Positions 1-6,942 of a stretch of DNA of 64,000 nt are shown piece after piece (position 1 is the stretch's first letter; each line of letters starts with the position of its first letter). The DNA is from Microbispora triticiradicis (GTDB lineage Bacteria > Actinomycetota > Actinomycetes > Streptosporangiales > Streptosporangiaceae): positions 1-64,000 of the forward strand of contig QFZU02000028.1 in NCBI GenBank assembly GCA_003260025.2, in the 5' to 3' direction. Below the pieces are notes generated by a model. The model saw only the letters and a program-made list of their open reading frames with translations, was not told the DNA's origin and made no database searches. Both the position numbers and the translations under genes were made by a program.

Positions 1-246
1 CGCGCCGGCGAGCCCCGCGAGCGCGGCGGCGCCCTGCCGGGACGCGCCGACGTCCGGGCCCTGCGCCGCCAGCAGGAACACGTCGTCCGCCGTGCGCAGG
101 CCCAGGGCGGGCAGGCGCGAGGCGCGGAACCGCACCTCGCGATGCCCGATGTGCGTGATGACGCCGAGGCCGCGCCGCAGAATCTCGGCGGCGAGCGTCG
201 GCTCCAGCCCGTGGACGCACCGCGCCACCAGGCTCGCCGCCGTCAC
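1..246 (-). CDS. THUMP-type RNA methyltransferase, N-terminal part (cut by window edge)
   Basis: Only about the first 82 codons lie in the window; the gene runs off the left edge. The reading frame begins at a GTG and carries the segments RCVHGLEPTLAAEIL and RTADDVFLL, which resemble the N-terminal THUMP-like region of actinobacterial putative RNA methylases. The S-adenosylmethionine-binding domain would lie outside the window. No good Shine-Dalgarno sequence precedes the GTG. Instead the start overlaps, as GTGA, the stop of a 19-codon upstream reading frame that does have one. The family call is from recognition of this short region only, so the exact substrate is unknown. Confidence 0.55.
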   Translation of the reverse strand, partial: MTAASLVARCVHGLEPTLAAEILRRGLGVITHIGHREVRFRASRLPALGLRTADDVFLLAAQGPDVGASRQGAAALAGLAGA

Positions 247-302
247 GGGACGGCGGGAGCGCTGGGACGCGGAGCGGTGAGAGTGACAGCGCGAACGCGC
301 AT
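243..302 (-). CDS. Possible 19-residue leader peptide coupled to the methyltransferase
   Basis: An ATG preceded by a purine-rich ribosome-binding site (GGGAGAAGAAGGA) opens a 19-codon frame, MRVRAVTLTAPRPSAPAVP. It ends in a TGA overlapping the GTG of the methyltransferase frame. The layout fits translational coupling through a short upstream ORF. An alternative is that the true methyltransferase start lies here and a frameshift separates the two. No known leader-peptide family is recognised. Confidence 0.35.
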   Translation of the reverse strand: MRVRAVTLTAPRPSAPAVP

Positions 303-662
303 GGTGATCCTTCTTCTCCCGCGTCGGCCCGGGACGGCACCGCGCCGCCCCGCCTCGTCGGCGACGGGTCGTGCCTCGCTTCGCCGACGGCGGCTAGCGG
401 AGGTGGAAGAAGGACGTGAACGTCATGGCGGCGATCCTAGGGCGCGGGGAAGCAGGTGATCAACCCGGCAGCGTCTCCACCGACGAGCGCCCCGGGCGAT
501 GGGAGAGCGTGCTCTGATAATGTGCCGTCCACGGCGGCGACGACGCGAGGAGGTGAGCCCCATTACCGCTGAACAGGTCGGGTGCTCCCTTCTCCCCGTG
601 CATACGGTCCCCTAGAGCGAGGCGACCGCGGGAGCGCCCTCGGCATTCCCGGAAGGCTCCCC
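303..662. other. Intergenic region between divergent genes
   Basis: About 360 bases between the leftward methyltransferase and the rightward PrmC-like gene. It holds the ribosome-binding site of the leftward leader frame and a TGATAAT segment near 515-521 that could be a -10 element for the rightward gene. No convincing protein frame, repeat or structured RNA was seen. Confidence 0.5.
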
Positions 663-1475
663 ATGTCACTGTCATCCCGCTCCCCTGCTCCCTCCCCCGC
701 TCCGCCCGCGATCGTGACCCGGCTGCGCGCCGCCGGTTGCGTGTTCGCCGAGGACGAGGCCCGTCTGCTGGTCGCCGCCGCGCGTACGCCGGCCGAGCTC
801 GACGCCATGGTGCGGCGGCGTGCCGACGGGCTGCCGCTCGAACACGTCCTCGGCTGGGCCGAGTTCTGCGGCCTGCGGCTGGCCGTCGAGCCCGGGGTCT
901 TCGTGCCCCGGCCGCGCACCGGGTTCCTCGTCCGCCAGGCCGCCGCCCTCACCCGCCCGGGGGCCGTCGTCGTCGACCTGTGCTGCGGCACGGGGGCGCT
1001 GGGCGCGGCGCTGGCCGCCGCCGCGGGGCCGATCGAGGTGCACGCCGTGGACGTCGATCCCGCCGCCGTGCGCTGCGCCCGCCGCAACCTCGCCGAGGTG
1101 GGCGGCCGGGTGTACGAAGGCGACCTGTACGCGCCGCTGCCGGCCGCCCTGCGGGGCCGGGTGGACGTCGTCGTCGCCAGTCCGCCGTACGTGCCCACCC
1201 GGGCCATCGGCCTGCTCCCGCCCGAGGCGCGCGAACACGAGCCGAAGGTCGCACTCGACGGCGGCGCCGACGGGCTCGACGTCGTACGGCGGGTCGTCGC
1301 CGGGGCGTCCGGATGGCTGGCGCCGGGCGGGAGCCTTCTGGTGGAGACGAGCGAGAGCCAGGCGGGCAAGACCGCCGAAGCAGTCGCCCGCGCCGGGCTC
1401 GTCACCCGCCTGACCTGCGACGACGAGCTGGACGCCAGCGCCGTCATCGGGACCCTGCCCGTACCGGCCGGCTGA
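663..1475 (+). CDS. PrmC/HemK-like protein N5-glutamine methyltransferase paralogue
   Basis: A 270-residue class I SAM methyltransferase. The SAM-binding glycine motif is VVDLCCGTGALGAAL and the adenine-side acid is in VHAVDVDPAA. The catalytic NPPY motif of the HemK family appears as SPPYVP. This fits the actinobacterial PrmC-related subfamily rather than PrmC itself, which normally sits next to prfA; no release-factor gene is here. The ATG at 663 is chosen because GGAAGG lies just upstream and the N-terminus before the motif is then of normal length. It converges with the pentapeptide-repeat gene. The substrate is inferred, not shown. Confidence 0.8.
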   Translation: MSLSSRSPAPSPAPPAIVTRLRAAGCVFAEDEARLLVAAARTPAELDAMVRRRADGLPLEHVLGWAEFCGLRLAVEPGVFVPRPRTGFLVRQAAALTRPGAVVVDLCCGTGALGAALAAAAGPIEVHAVDVDPAAVRCARRNLAEVGGRVYEGDLYAPLPAALRGRVDVVVASPPYVPTRAIGLLPPEAREHEPKVALDGGADGLDVVRRVVAGASGWLAPGGSLLVETSESQAGKTAEAVARAGLVTRLTCDDELDASAVIGTLPVPAG

Positions 1476-1498
1476 GCGGCAGGACGCGGGCGCGGTCC

Positions 1499-2467
1499 CT
1501 ACCTGCGCCGTTCGCGGGAGCGGGGCCGCCGGGCGGGCGCCCGGCCCGCCGTCGGCGCGGCCTCCGCCTGCCAGTGCTCGGGCCAGTGCGCCGGGCGGGT
1601 CAGCGAGGGTGGCAGCACGGTCGCGGCGTCGCCCCTGGCGGCGTTGAGCTGGGCCTGGGTGAGGAAGAGGCACCCGGTCAGGTCGGCGCCGCCGAGGCCG
1701 GCGCCCCGCAGGTCCGCGCCGATCAGATCGGCGCCCCGCAGGTCGGCTCCGGTCAGATCCGCGCCGATCAGGTACGCCCCCCGCAGGTTGGCGCCGCGCA
1801 GGTCGGCCTTCCTGAGCCGGGCGCCGATGAGGTCGGCCCCCCTGTGGTCGGGCGCGCGGCCCCCGGCGCCGGCCCGGGCGAGCTCGCTCGTCCGCAGCAG
1901 CAGTACGTTGACCTTCTCCCGGTGGGCGGCGACGTCCACGTCGAGCAGCTCGCCGGGAGTACCCATGGTGAGGCGCTCGGTCTCGTCGATCGCGCCGCGT
2001 ACCTCGGAGTGGATCGGGCGGGCCGCGGGCAGGGAGAGTGCCTCGTGCAGGTACCACAGCAGTTCGTGCAGGTGCCGCATTACCGGGAAGACCTCGAACA
2101 TCCGCGCCGCGGTGTCCGGCTCGTCGCGCCAGCTGCGCCCGAAGGTGACCTGGGAGACTTTCTGCCCCGCGCCGAAGCAGTCGAACACGGTGCAGCCGGG
2201 GAAGCCGCTGTCGCGCAGCCGGGAGTGGATGCCGCAGCGGAAGTCGGACTGGAGATTGGGGCACGGCCGCCCGGCGTCCTTGCTGATCGCGAAGTCCGCC
2301 GAGGCGGCGAAGGGCAGGGCGACGCAGCACAGCCCGAAGCAGCTCGCGCAGTCGGCCCGCAGGGCGAGCCGGTCGCCGCCGGAGCGGGCGTGGTCGTGCG
2401 TGTCGGGCACGTGCTTGATCTCCTTGTGTCCGGTGGGGGCCGCGCGGCCTGTCAGAGGCTCAGGCAT
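1499..2467 (-). CDS. Pentapeptide-repeat protein with Cys-rich N-terminus
   Basis: A 322-residue protein. The N-terminal third has clustered cysteines (CASCFGLCC, then single Cys in CPNL, CGIH, CTVFDCF), suggesting a metal or iron-sulfur site. From about residue 215 to 270 there is a run of A(D/N)LxG pentapeptides ([20 protein letters not shown]), predicted to form a short right-handed beta-helix. The C-terminus is basic and disordered. Its start overlaps the end of the upstream TetR gene by 8 bases, so the two are translated together. Some pentapeptide proteins protect gyrase, but this one has too few repeats for that to be assumed; function unknown. Confidence 0.8.
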   Translation of the reverse strand: MPEPLTGRAAPTGHKEIKHVPDTHDHARSGGDRLALRADCASCFGLCCVALPFAASADFAISKDAGRPCPNLQSDFRCGIHSRLRDSGFPGCTVFDCFGAGQKVSQVTFGRSWRDEPDTAARMFEVFPVMRHLHELLWYLHEALSLPAARPIHSEVRGAIDETERLTMGTPGELLDVDVAAHREKVNVLLLRTSELARAGAGGRAPDHRGADLIGARLRKADLRGANLRGAYLIGADLTGADLRGADLIGADLRGAGLGGADLTGCLFLTQAQLNAARGDAATVLPPSLTRPAHWPEHWQAEAAPTAGRAPARRPRSRERRR

Positions 2468-3080
2468 GGCTCCGGTGTCCTCCCGTGCGATCGTCGGGGG
2501 TGGTCAGGCGCCGGACCAATCGGACCAGCCCGGCGCGGCGCGCTTCGGGGCCGTCCCCGCCGACGCCGGCCGTGATCATGCGCACCACTTGCGGGGCTGT
2601 GAACCACCAGGTCGCCAGCGCGTACACCGCGTAGACCAGATGCGCCGGGTCGGACTCTCCGGTGATCAGCCCCTCTTCCTGAGCGGCGGCGAAGGCGGCG
2701 ACCTTGCCAGCGTAGTGCGCGGCACGCTCGTCCTCGGCGGCCACCTCGGCGCGGCCGCGTTCCAGCCCTTCCCAGGTGAGTAGGCGCAGGAAGTGCGGGT
2801 GGGCGCAGTGGTAGTCGAAGACCCGCCCGGCGTACTCGCCGAGGTCGGTCAGGTGCGCGCCGGTCAGCGGCACGGCGGCGGCCACCTTGGCGAGCTCGGC
2901 CTCCAGGACGGCGGTGAACAGCTGCCGTTTGCCGCCGAAGTACTGGTAGATCCGCTCCTTGTTCACCCCCGCGCGTACGGCGACGCGGTCCACCCGCGCG
3001 CCCTGCGGCCCGTGCTCGGCGAACTCCTCCACCGCCGCCTCCAGCAGCAGCCGCCTCGTCCTGGTGGTGTCCCATGCCAT
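2460..3080 (-). CDS. TetR-family transcriptional regulator
   Basis: A 206-residue regulator with an N-terminal TetR helix-turn-helix: [14 protein letters not shown], then [20 protein letters not shown] at about residues 30-49, where the YQYFGGK segment is the usual end of the recognition helix. The C-terminal ligand domain is divergent. It faces the SnoaL-like gene across about 130 bases that contain two copies of an 18-bp palindrome, so it probably represses both itself and that gene. It is the first gene of a two-gene unit with the pentapeptide-repeat protein. The ligand is unknown. Confidence 0.88.
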   Translation of the reverse strand: MAWDTTRTRRLLLEAAVEEFAEHGPQGARVDRVAVRAGVNKERIYQYFGGKRQLFTAVLEAELAKVAAAVPLTGAHLTDLGEYAGRVFDYHCAHPHFLRLLTWEGLERGRAEVAAEDERAAHYAGKVAAFAAAQEEGLITGESDPAHLVYAVYALATWWFTAPQVVRMITAGVGGDGPEARRAGLVRLVRRLTTPDDRTGGHRSHA

Positions 3081-3096
3081 GGGAGCAGCCTACAGA

Positions 3097-3159
3097 ATTC
3101 CAACCGCACAGTTGGAATCACGACCGCGCCCGTGCCATACTCCAACCGATCAGTTGGAG
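3097..3159. promoter_or_regulatory. Twin TetR operators and candidate promoter for the SnoaL-like gene
   Basis: Two copies of TCCAACCGNNCAGTTGGA are present, the first extended to ATTCCAAC-N6-GTTGGAAT (3097-3118) and the second CTCCAAC-N6-GTTGGAG (3140-3159). Their centres are 42 bp apart, four helical turns. On the plus strand TTGGAA (3113-3118) and CATACT (3136-3141), 17 bp apart, resemble -35 and -10 elements that fall in the two operators. Binding by the divergent TetR protein is inferred. Confidence 0.75.
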
Positions 3160-3213
3160 ATTTCGCCGGCCGGCCTACGCTCCACGCCAGGTACGACAGA
3201 TGGGAAACACGGC

Positions 3214-3624
3214 ATGACCGCCACACCCTGGACCACCCGCGAGGTCGTCGACGCCTTCTTCGCCCGGTTCGCCGCCGGTGATGTGACCGGCCTGATCGAT
3301 CTCTTCGCCGACCGGGTGGACTTCCTCGTCCCGGGCGCGCCCAACGTGCCCTGGACCGGGGCCCGCTCCGGCAAGGAGCAGATCGCCGAGTTCTTCGCCG
3401 TGCTCGGCACCGCGCTCACGCCTGCCCAGGAGTTCACGATCGACGCCACGATCGTCGAGGACGGGCACGCGGTGGTGACCGGACGCAGCCGCTTCTGCGT
3501 GCTGTCCACGGGCAGGTCGTTCCTGAACGAGTTCGCCCTGCACTTCACCGTCGCCGACGGCAGGATCGTCGGTTACCGCATGCATGAGGACAGCCACGCG
3601 ATCAGCGCCGCGTTCGCGGCCTGA
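3214..3624 (+). CDS. SnoaL-like (NTF2-fold) protein
   Basis: A 136-residue single-domain protein of the NTF2/SnoaL fold. The N-terminal segment VVDAFFARFAAGDVTGLIDLFADRVDF is the typical helix and first strand, followed by the GARSGKEQIAEFFAVLG helix and the closing ALHFTVADGRIVGYRMHEDS strands. Members range from ketosteroid-isomerase-like enzymes to ligand-binding proteins, so no reaction can be assigned. It is divergent from the TetR regulator and lies just downstream of the twin operators, so it is the likely main target of that repressor. The ATG at 3214 gives the standard family length. Confidence 0.85.
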   Translation: MTATPWTTREVVDAFFARFAAGDVTGLIDLFADRVDFLVPGAPNVPWTGARSGKEQIAEFFAVLGTALTPAQEFTIDATIVEDGHAVVTGRSRFCVLSTGRSFLNEFALHFTVADGRIVGYRMHEDSHAISAAFAA

Positions 3625-3853
3625 CCCCTCCCGGTGGAGCGGCGGGCGCTCCCGTTCGGGACCGGCGCCCGGCAGGGTCGCGCGATGAACCAGTGTCGCC
3701 CGTGATCCCGCCCTCACTGGACCTAATGCGAGATTCTGCCGCTGCGATGATTCCGGAGTCGGAGCCAGAGCAATGGTGGTGCGTGGTCACCCCGCCTGTA
3801 CGAGGCCGGTTTCCGGCCGGTGGTTACAGGAGTCCCCGTAAGGAGTGCCCCAG

Positions 3854-4102
3854 ATGTCGCAGAAGATGTCCGAAGTGTTCGAGGTCCACCAGGACGACTA
3901 CGCCCAGCCGGAGGCCGCGTTGAACCCCAACCACAACGAGACCTCGGTGTTCGAGATCCACGAGGACGACTACAGCGCGCCGGAAGGTGCCCTGAACCAC
4001 AACCACAACGAGGTCGCGGTGTTCGAGGCCCACGAGGACGCCTACACCCAGCCGGAGTCCTTCCTGAACCTCAACCACAACGAGGTTCTGATCGAGGCCT
4101 GA
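3854..4102 (+). CDS. Candidate multi-core RiPP precursor: three 24-residue repeats
   Basis: An 82-residue acidic protein without cysteine. After a five-residue lead (MSQKM) it is almost entirely three repeats with an exact 24-residue period, consensus VFExHEDDYxxPExxLNxNHNE. Invariant or near-invariant positions are Phe 9/33/57, His 12/36/60, Tyr 16/40/64, Pro 19/43/67, Asn 24/48/72 and the NHNE block. The ATG at 3854 is chosen over a GTG nine bases earlier because TAAGGAG sits eight bases before it. A strong hairpin separates it from the TPR and SagB-type genes. The best reading is a precursor peptide with repeated core segments; a metal-binding repeat protein is the alternative. I recognise no named family. 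Confidence 0.7.
   Translation: MSQKMSEVFEVHQDDYAQPEAALNPNHNETSVFEIHEDDYSAPEGALNHNHNEVAVFEAHEDAYTQPESFLNLNHNEVLIEA
3875..4090 (+). repeat. Three in-frame 72-bp tandem repeats
   Basis: Units start at 3875, 3947 and 4019, each opening with GTGTTCGAG and containing a conserved AACCACAACGAG near the end. Third-position differences between units are numerous, while the encoded motif is kept, which indicates selection on the peptide rather than a recent DNA duplication. Confidence 0.9.
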
Positions 4103-4105
4103 GCC

Positions 4106-4147
4106 GCGTCCGCCTCCCGGAGCCGGTGAGCCCCGGGAGGCGGACGC
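4106..4147 (+). terminator. Intercistronic hairpin after the repeat peptide (attenuator-like)
   Basis: A perfect 15-bp stem, GCGTCCGCCTCCCGG (4106-4120) pairing with 4133-4147, with a 12-base loop, starts four bases after the repeat-peptide stop and lies before the TPR gene. There is no T-run. It probably stabilises or partly terminates the transcript so that the small protein is made in excess over the downstream enzymes, a common arrangement in RiPP operons. Confidence 0.75.
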
Positions 4148-4180
4148 CACCGGCGGTCGTGACGTCGTACGGGAGGCCAT

Positions 4181-5146
4181 GTGAGCGATGAGTCCCGTCC
4201 CGCCGGGGCGGCCGAGTTGCTGGCGCACGCACGGGAGCGTTGCGCCGCAAGAGCCTTCGACGAGGCGGAGCGGGCGTTCCGGGCCGCCGCCGACGAGGCC
4301 CGGCGCCAGGGCCAGAACGCGCTGCGGATCCACGCCCAGTGCGAGCTGGCGAGTGTGTGGCGTATGTGCGGCGGCTACCGCAGGGCGGGGTTGCTGTTCG
4401 CTCTCACGCTTCCCGCCGCGGAGCGGGTCTTCGGCCCGGAGTCGGTGGAAGTGGCCAAGGTGTGCAACGAATGGGGTGTGCTGGGCAAGTACACCGGCCG
4501 ATTCCAGCAGGCCGAGGCCCTCTACGGGCGGGCCTTGACGATCCTGGAGGCGGCCCGCGGCGGTGAGCACGAGGACGTGGCCACCGTCTGCCACAACCTG
4601 GGCGGGCTCGCCCACGCCCGTGGTGACCACGAGACCGGTGAGCCGTGGGCTCGCCGGGCGGCGGAAATCCGCGCCCGGCTCCTCGGTGAGCGTCATCCGA
4701 GGGTGGCGGCGGACCTCGCCGCCTGGGCCGCGCTCGTGGAGGGCCGCGGACGCCCGGACGAGGCCGAGGCGCTGCTCCGGCGTGCCCTCGCCGTCTTTGA
4801 GGCCGCCTACGGCCCGGAGCACCACGATGTCGCCGCCGCGCTGCACAATCTCGCCGCCCTGAGGCATCGCCGCGGTGACCTGGACGAGGCCCTGGCCCAC
4901 TACCTCCGCGCCCTGGCCGTCAAGGACGCGGTCCTGGGGCCGGGCCACCCGGAATCCGCCATCACCCTGATCAACCTCGGCGCCCTGTACCGCGCCCGCC
5001 ACCAGCCCGGCGAGGCCCACGCCTGCTACGGCCGGGCCGTGGAGCTGCTGCGGCGGGCGGCGCCGGACCACCCTCATCTGGCGGCGGCACGCCGCGGCCG
5101 GGCGGCCGCCTGCGCGTCCCTGGCGCCGCCCGCGAACGAGAAGTGA
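4181..5146 (+). CDS. TPR protein (kinesin-light-chain-like repeats) of the repeat-peptide operon
   Basis: A 321-residue protein of tandem tetratricopeptide repeats from about residue 12 to 300. Several helical pairs are of the kinesin-light-chain type with the spacing AEALYGRALTILEA and GGEHEDVATVCHNLGGLA; later copies include EAEALLRRALAVFEA and DEALAHYLRALAVKDA. No signal peptide, catalytic motif or DNA-binding domain is seen, so it is probably a cytosolic scaffold. The GTG start has GGGAGG four bases upstream. Its stop overlaps the start of the SagB-type dehydrogenase. From context it could bind the repeat peptide and present it to that enzyme; this is inference. Confidence 0.85.
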   Translation: MSDESRPAGAAELLAHARERCAARAFDEAERAFRAAADEARRQGQNALRIHAQCELASVWRMCGGYRRAGLLFALTLPAAERVFGPESVEVAKVCNEWGVLGKYTGRFQQAEALYGRALTILEAARGGEHEDVATVCHNLGGLAHARGDHETGEPWARRAAEIRARLLGERHPRVAADLAAWAALVEGRGRPDEAEALLRRALAVFEAAYGPEHHDVAAALHNLAALRHRRGDLDEALAHYLRALAVKDAVLGPGHPESAITLINLGALYRARHQPGEAHACYGRAVELLRRAAPDHPHLAAARRGRAAACASLAPPANEK

Positions 5147-6279
5147 GAGACCGAATCGTGAACGTACGCGTGTCCGGCTGCGGCGCCCTGCTGTGGGACG
5201 CCGGCCAACTGGTCTGGGACGACTATCTCGACCACCGCCAGTTCGCCCTCGCCGACGGCGTCGAGCGCGTGCTGCGGTGGTTCACCGGATTCCGCGACCT
5301 GGGCTCGGTGAGAGAGCTGGGCGGCGATCCCGGCGAGGCCGCCCACTGGCACCAGGTCGCCACCGTCCTGGCCGGGCACGACATCCTGATCGCGGAGAAC
5401 GGGCCTCGCCACCAGCGCGAACAGGCCATAGAAGAGGCCTGGCAGCCGTGGGGGCGGCTGGCGCGCGCCTACCACTTCTCCACCCGCTCCCACGCCGGCA
5501 CCGCCATGCGCACTGCCGAACAGGACAACGAGGAACTCGAAGCCAAGGTTCTGACCGACCCGCCGCCTCCGGCGTTCTGGTCCCTGCCCGGCACCACCCG
5601 CCTCGCGCTGCCGGACGCCGGCCCCGGCGTCTGGCGCCATCGCGACCTGTTGGACGTGCTCCACCGGCGTCGCAGCCGCCGCTACTTCGGCCCCTCCGCG
5701 CTGCCGCTGGAGACCGTCGCGGCCCTGCTCAAGACCGCCGCGGGACCTCTGCCGCGGGCCGACGGCCCGCTGACCCAGGCGGGTGTCGACCTCGACCCGA
5801 ACGGGGTGATAACCGACTCCTGGCAGCGGGTGTTCAAGACCAGCCCCTCCGGCGGCGCCCGCCACCCGACCGAGGTCTACCTCTACGCGCGCAACGTCCA
5901 GGGCCTCGATCCGGGCGCCTACCACTACGCCGCCGCCGACCACGCCCTCGAGTTCCTCGGCCGCCGTCTCGACGACGAGCGGCTCGTGGCCGCCGTCGGC
6001 GGCCAGGACTGGGTCGCCGGCGCCGGAGCGCTCATCTTCTACACCAGTGTCATCGCCCGCAACCAGTGGAAGTACAGTTTCCCCCGGGTCTACCGGGCGC
6101 TGATGATGGACGTCGGCCACCTCAGCCAGACCGTCTACCTGCTGGCCACCGCGGCCGGTCTGCACATCACCTTCACAGCGGCCCTTCGGGACCAGGTGGT
6201 CGAAGAGCTCCTCGGCTGCGATCCCGCCCGCCACCTCGTCATCGGCACCTCCGTCATCGGCGTCCCGCCCGCCTCCTGA
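5143..6279 (+). CDS. SagB/ThcOx-type FMN-dependent dehydrogenase
   Basis: A 378-residue protein. The C-terminal half is a SagB-type nitroreductase-fold domain: RRSRRYF at about residue 180, the FMN-binding KTSPSGGARHPTEVYL near 242-257, PGAYHYAAADHALEFLG, then the WKYSFPRVYRALMMDVGH and TAAGLHITF helices of this family. The N-terminal 150 residues are a poorly conserved peptide-maturation-type extension. In azole-forming RiPP systems such enzymes oxidise azolines after a YcaO cyclodehydratase acts, but no YcaO or E1-like gene is nearby and the adjacent peptide has no Cys. A different oxidation, perhaps at the conserved Tyr or backbone, is possible. It is translationally coupled to the TPR gene and followed by a terminator. 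Confidence 0.85.
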   Translation: MRDRIVNVRVSGCGALLWDAGQLVWDDYLDHRQFALADGVERVLRWFTGFRDLGSVRELGGDPGEAAHWHQVATVLAGHDILIAENGPRHQREQAIEEAWQPWGRLARAYHFSTRSHAGTAMRTAEQDNEELEAKVLTDPPPPAFWSLPGTTRLALPDAGPGVWRHRDLLDVLHRRRSRRYFGPSALPLETVAALLKTAAGPLPRADGPLTQAGVDLDPNGVITDSWQRVFKTSPSGGARHPTEVYLYARNVQGLDPGAYHYAAADHALEFLGRRLDDERLVAAVGGQDWVAGAGALIFYTSVIARNQWKYSFPRVYRALMMDVGHLSQTVYLLATAAGLHITFTAALRDQVVEELLGCDPARHLVIGTSVIGVPPAS

Positions 6280-6303
6280 CCCGCCCGTCCTCACCCGTAC
6301 GCC

Positions 6304-6328
6304 GGCCTGCCGGGACGCCCGGCAGGCC
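6304..6328 (+). terminator. Terminator of the repeat-peptide/TPR/SagB operon
   Basis: An 11-bp perfect stem, GGCCTGCCGGG and its complement, with an ACG loop, begins 25 bases after the dehydrogenase stop. It lacks a long T-run, as is usual in this GC-rich DNA. Confidence 0.75.
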
Positions 6329-6342
6329 GTAGGCGTACCCCA

Positions 6343-6374
6343 TTGACAAATACAATTTTTACGTACAAGATTGT
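6343..6374 (+). promoter_or_regulatory. Promoter and dyad upstream of the ArsR-type gene
   Basis: An unusually AT-rich stretch. TTGACA (6343-6348) is a consensus -35; CAAGAT (6366-6371) or an overlapping hexamer would be the -10, about ten bases before the ATG. ACAAT (6352-6356) and ATTGT (6370-6374) form a spaced inverted repeat across the promoter, a plausible ArsR operator. The transcript would be leaderless or nearly so. Confidence 0.6.
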
Positions 6375-6381
6375 TTTTGCG

Positions 6382-6942
6382 ATGAGAGACGTCCTGTACC
6401 TGGAGCAGATCGAGCAGGCCGAGGCCCTGCTCAAGCCGCAGCGCATCGAGGTGCTGCGGCAACTGGCCGAGCCGCGCACCTGCACCGAGGTGGCGGCGGT
6501 GCTCGGCCAGACCCCGCAGCGCGTGTACTACCACGTCAAACGCCTGGTGGAGGCCGGCCTGGTGCAGCAGGTCTCCGAGCGGCGGGTGCGCGGCATCACC
6601 GAGGGCATCTACCGGGCGAGCGCCAGGTCCTACTGGCTGTCCCCCGGCCTCGTCGGCAGGATCGGCGGGCTGCGCCGGCGGCAGGACGAGCTCAGCCTGG
6701 GTTACCTGCTCGACCTGATGGAACAGGTGCAGGCCGATGTCGCCGCCCTCGACCGGACGGCGCCGGAACTGCCGTCCATCGGCGTCTCCGGGGAGATACG
6801 CGTGCCCCCCGAACGCCGTCAGGAGTTCCTCAACGACCTGCGGTCCGCACTTCAGGACCTGTTCACCCGCTACGGCGGCGCCGAGGGCGACGCCTTCAAA
6901 CTCGCCGTGGCCTGCTACCCCAAGGGAGACGACAGTGAGTGA
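6382..6942 (+). CDS. ArsR-family winged-helix regulator
   Basis: A 186-residue protein. An N-terminal winged helix-turn-helix (LLKPQRIEVLRQLAEPRTCTE, then VAAVLGQTPQRVYYHVKRLV at about residues 38-57) is followed by a longer C-terminal region than in metal-sensing ArsR proteins, and no metal-binding CxC motif is seen. The ATG at 6382 is preferred because the earlier in-frame TTG is itself the -35 element. The stop overlaps the GTG of a double SRPBCC protein. This regulator/SRPBCC pairing is common in actinomycetes and usually of unknown ligand. Whether it also controls the adjacent SagB operon is open. Confidence 0.85.
   Translation: MRDVLYLEQIEQAEALLKPQRIEVLRQLAEPRTCTEVAAVLGQTPQRVYYHVKRLVEAGLVQQVSERRVRGITEGIYRASARSYWLSPGLVGRIGGLRRRQDELSLGYLLDLMEQVQADVAALDRTAPELPSIGVSGEIRVPPERRQEFLNDLRSALQDLFTRYGGAEGDAFKLAVACYPKGDDSE

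Noticed and set aside
563..2575. Long overlapping reading frames on both strands in the PrmC-like and pentapeptide region
   Set aside because: They are Arg/Pro/Gly-rich antisense or out-of-frame shadows of real genes, common in DNA this GC-rich, and carry no family motif.
5143..6279. An ordinary nitroreductase unrelated to peptides
   Set aside because: The KTSPSGGARHPTEVYL and following motifs, the long N-terminal extension and the overlap with the TPR gene behind a repeat peptide favour the SagB type, although the substrate remains unproved.
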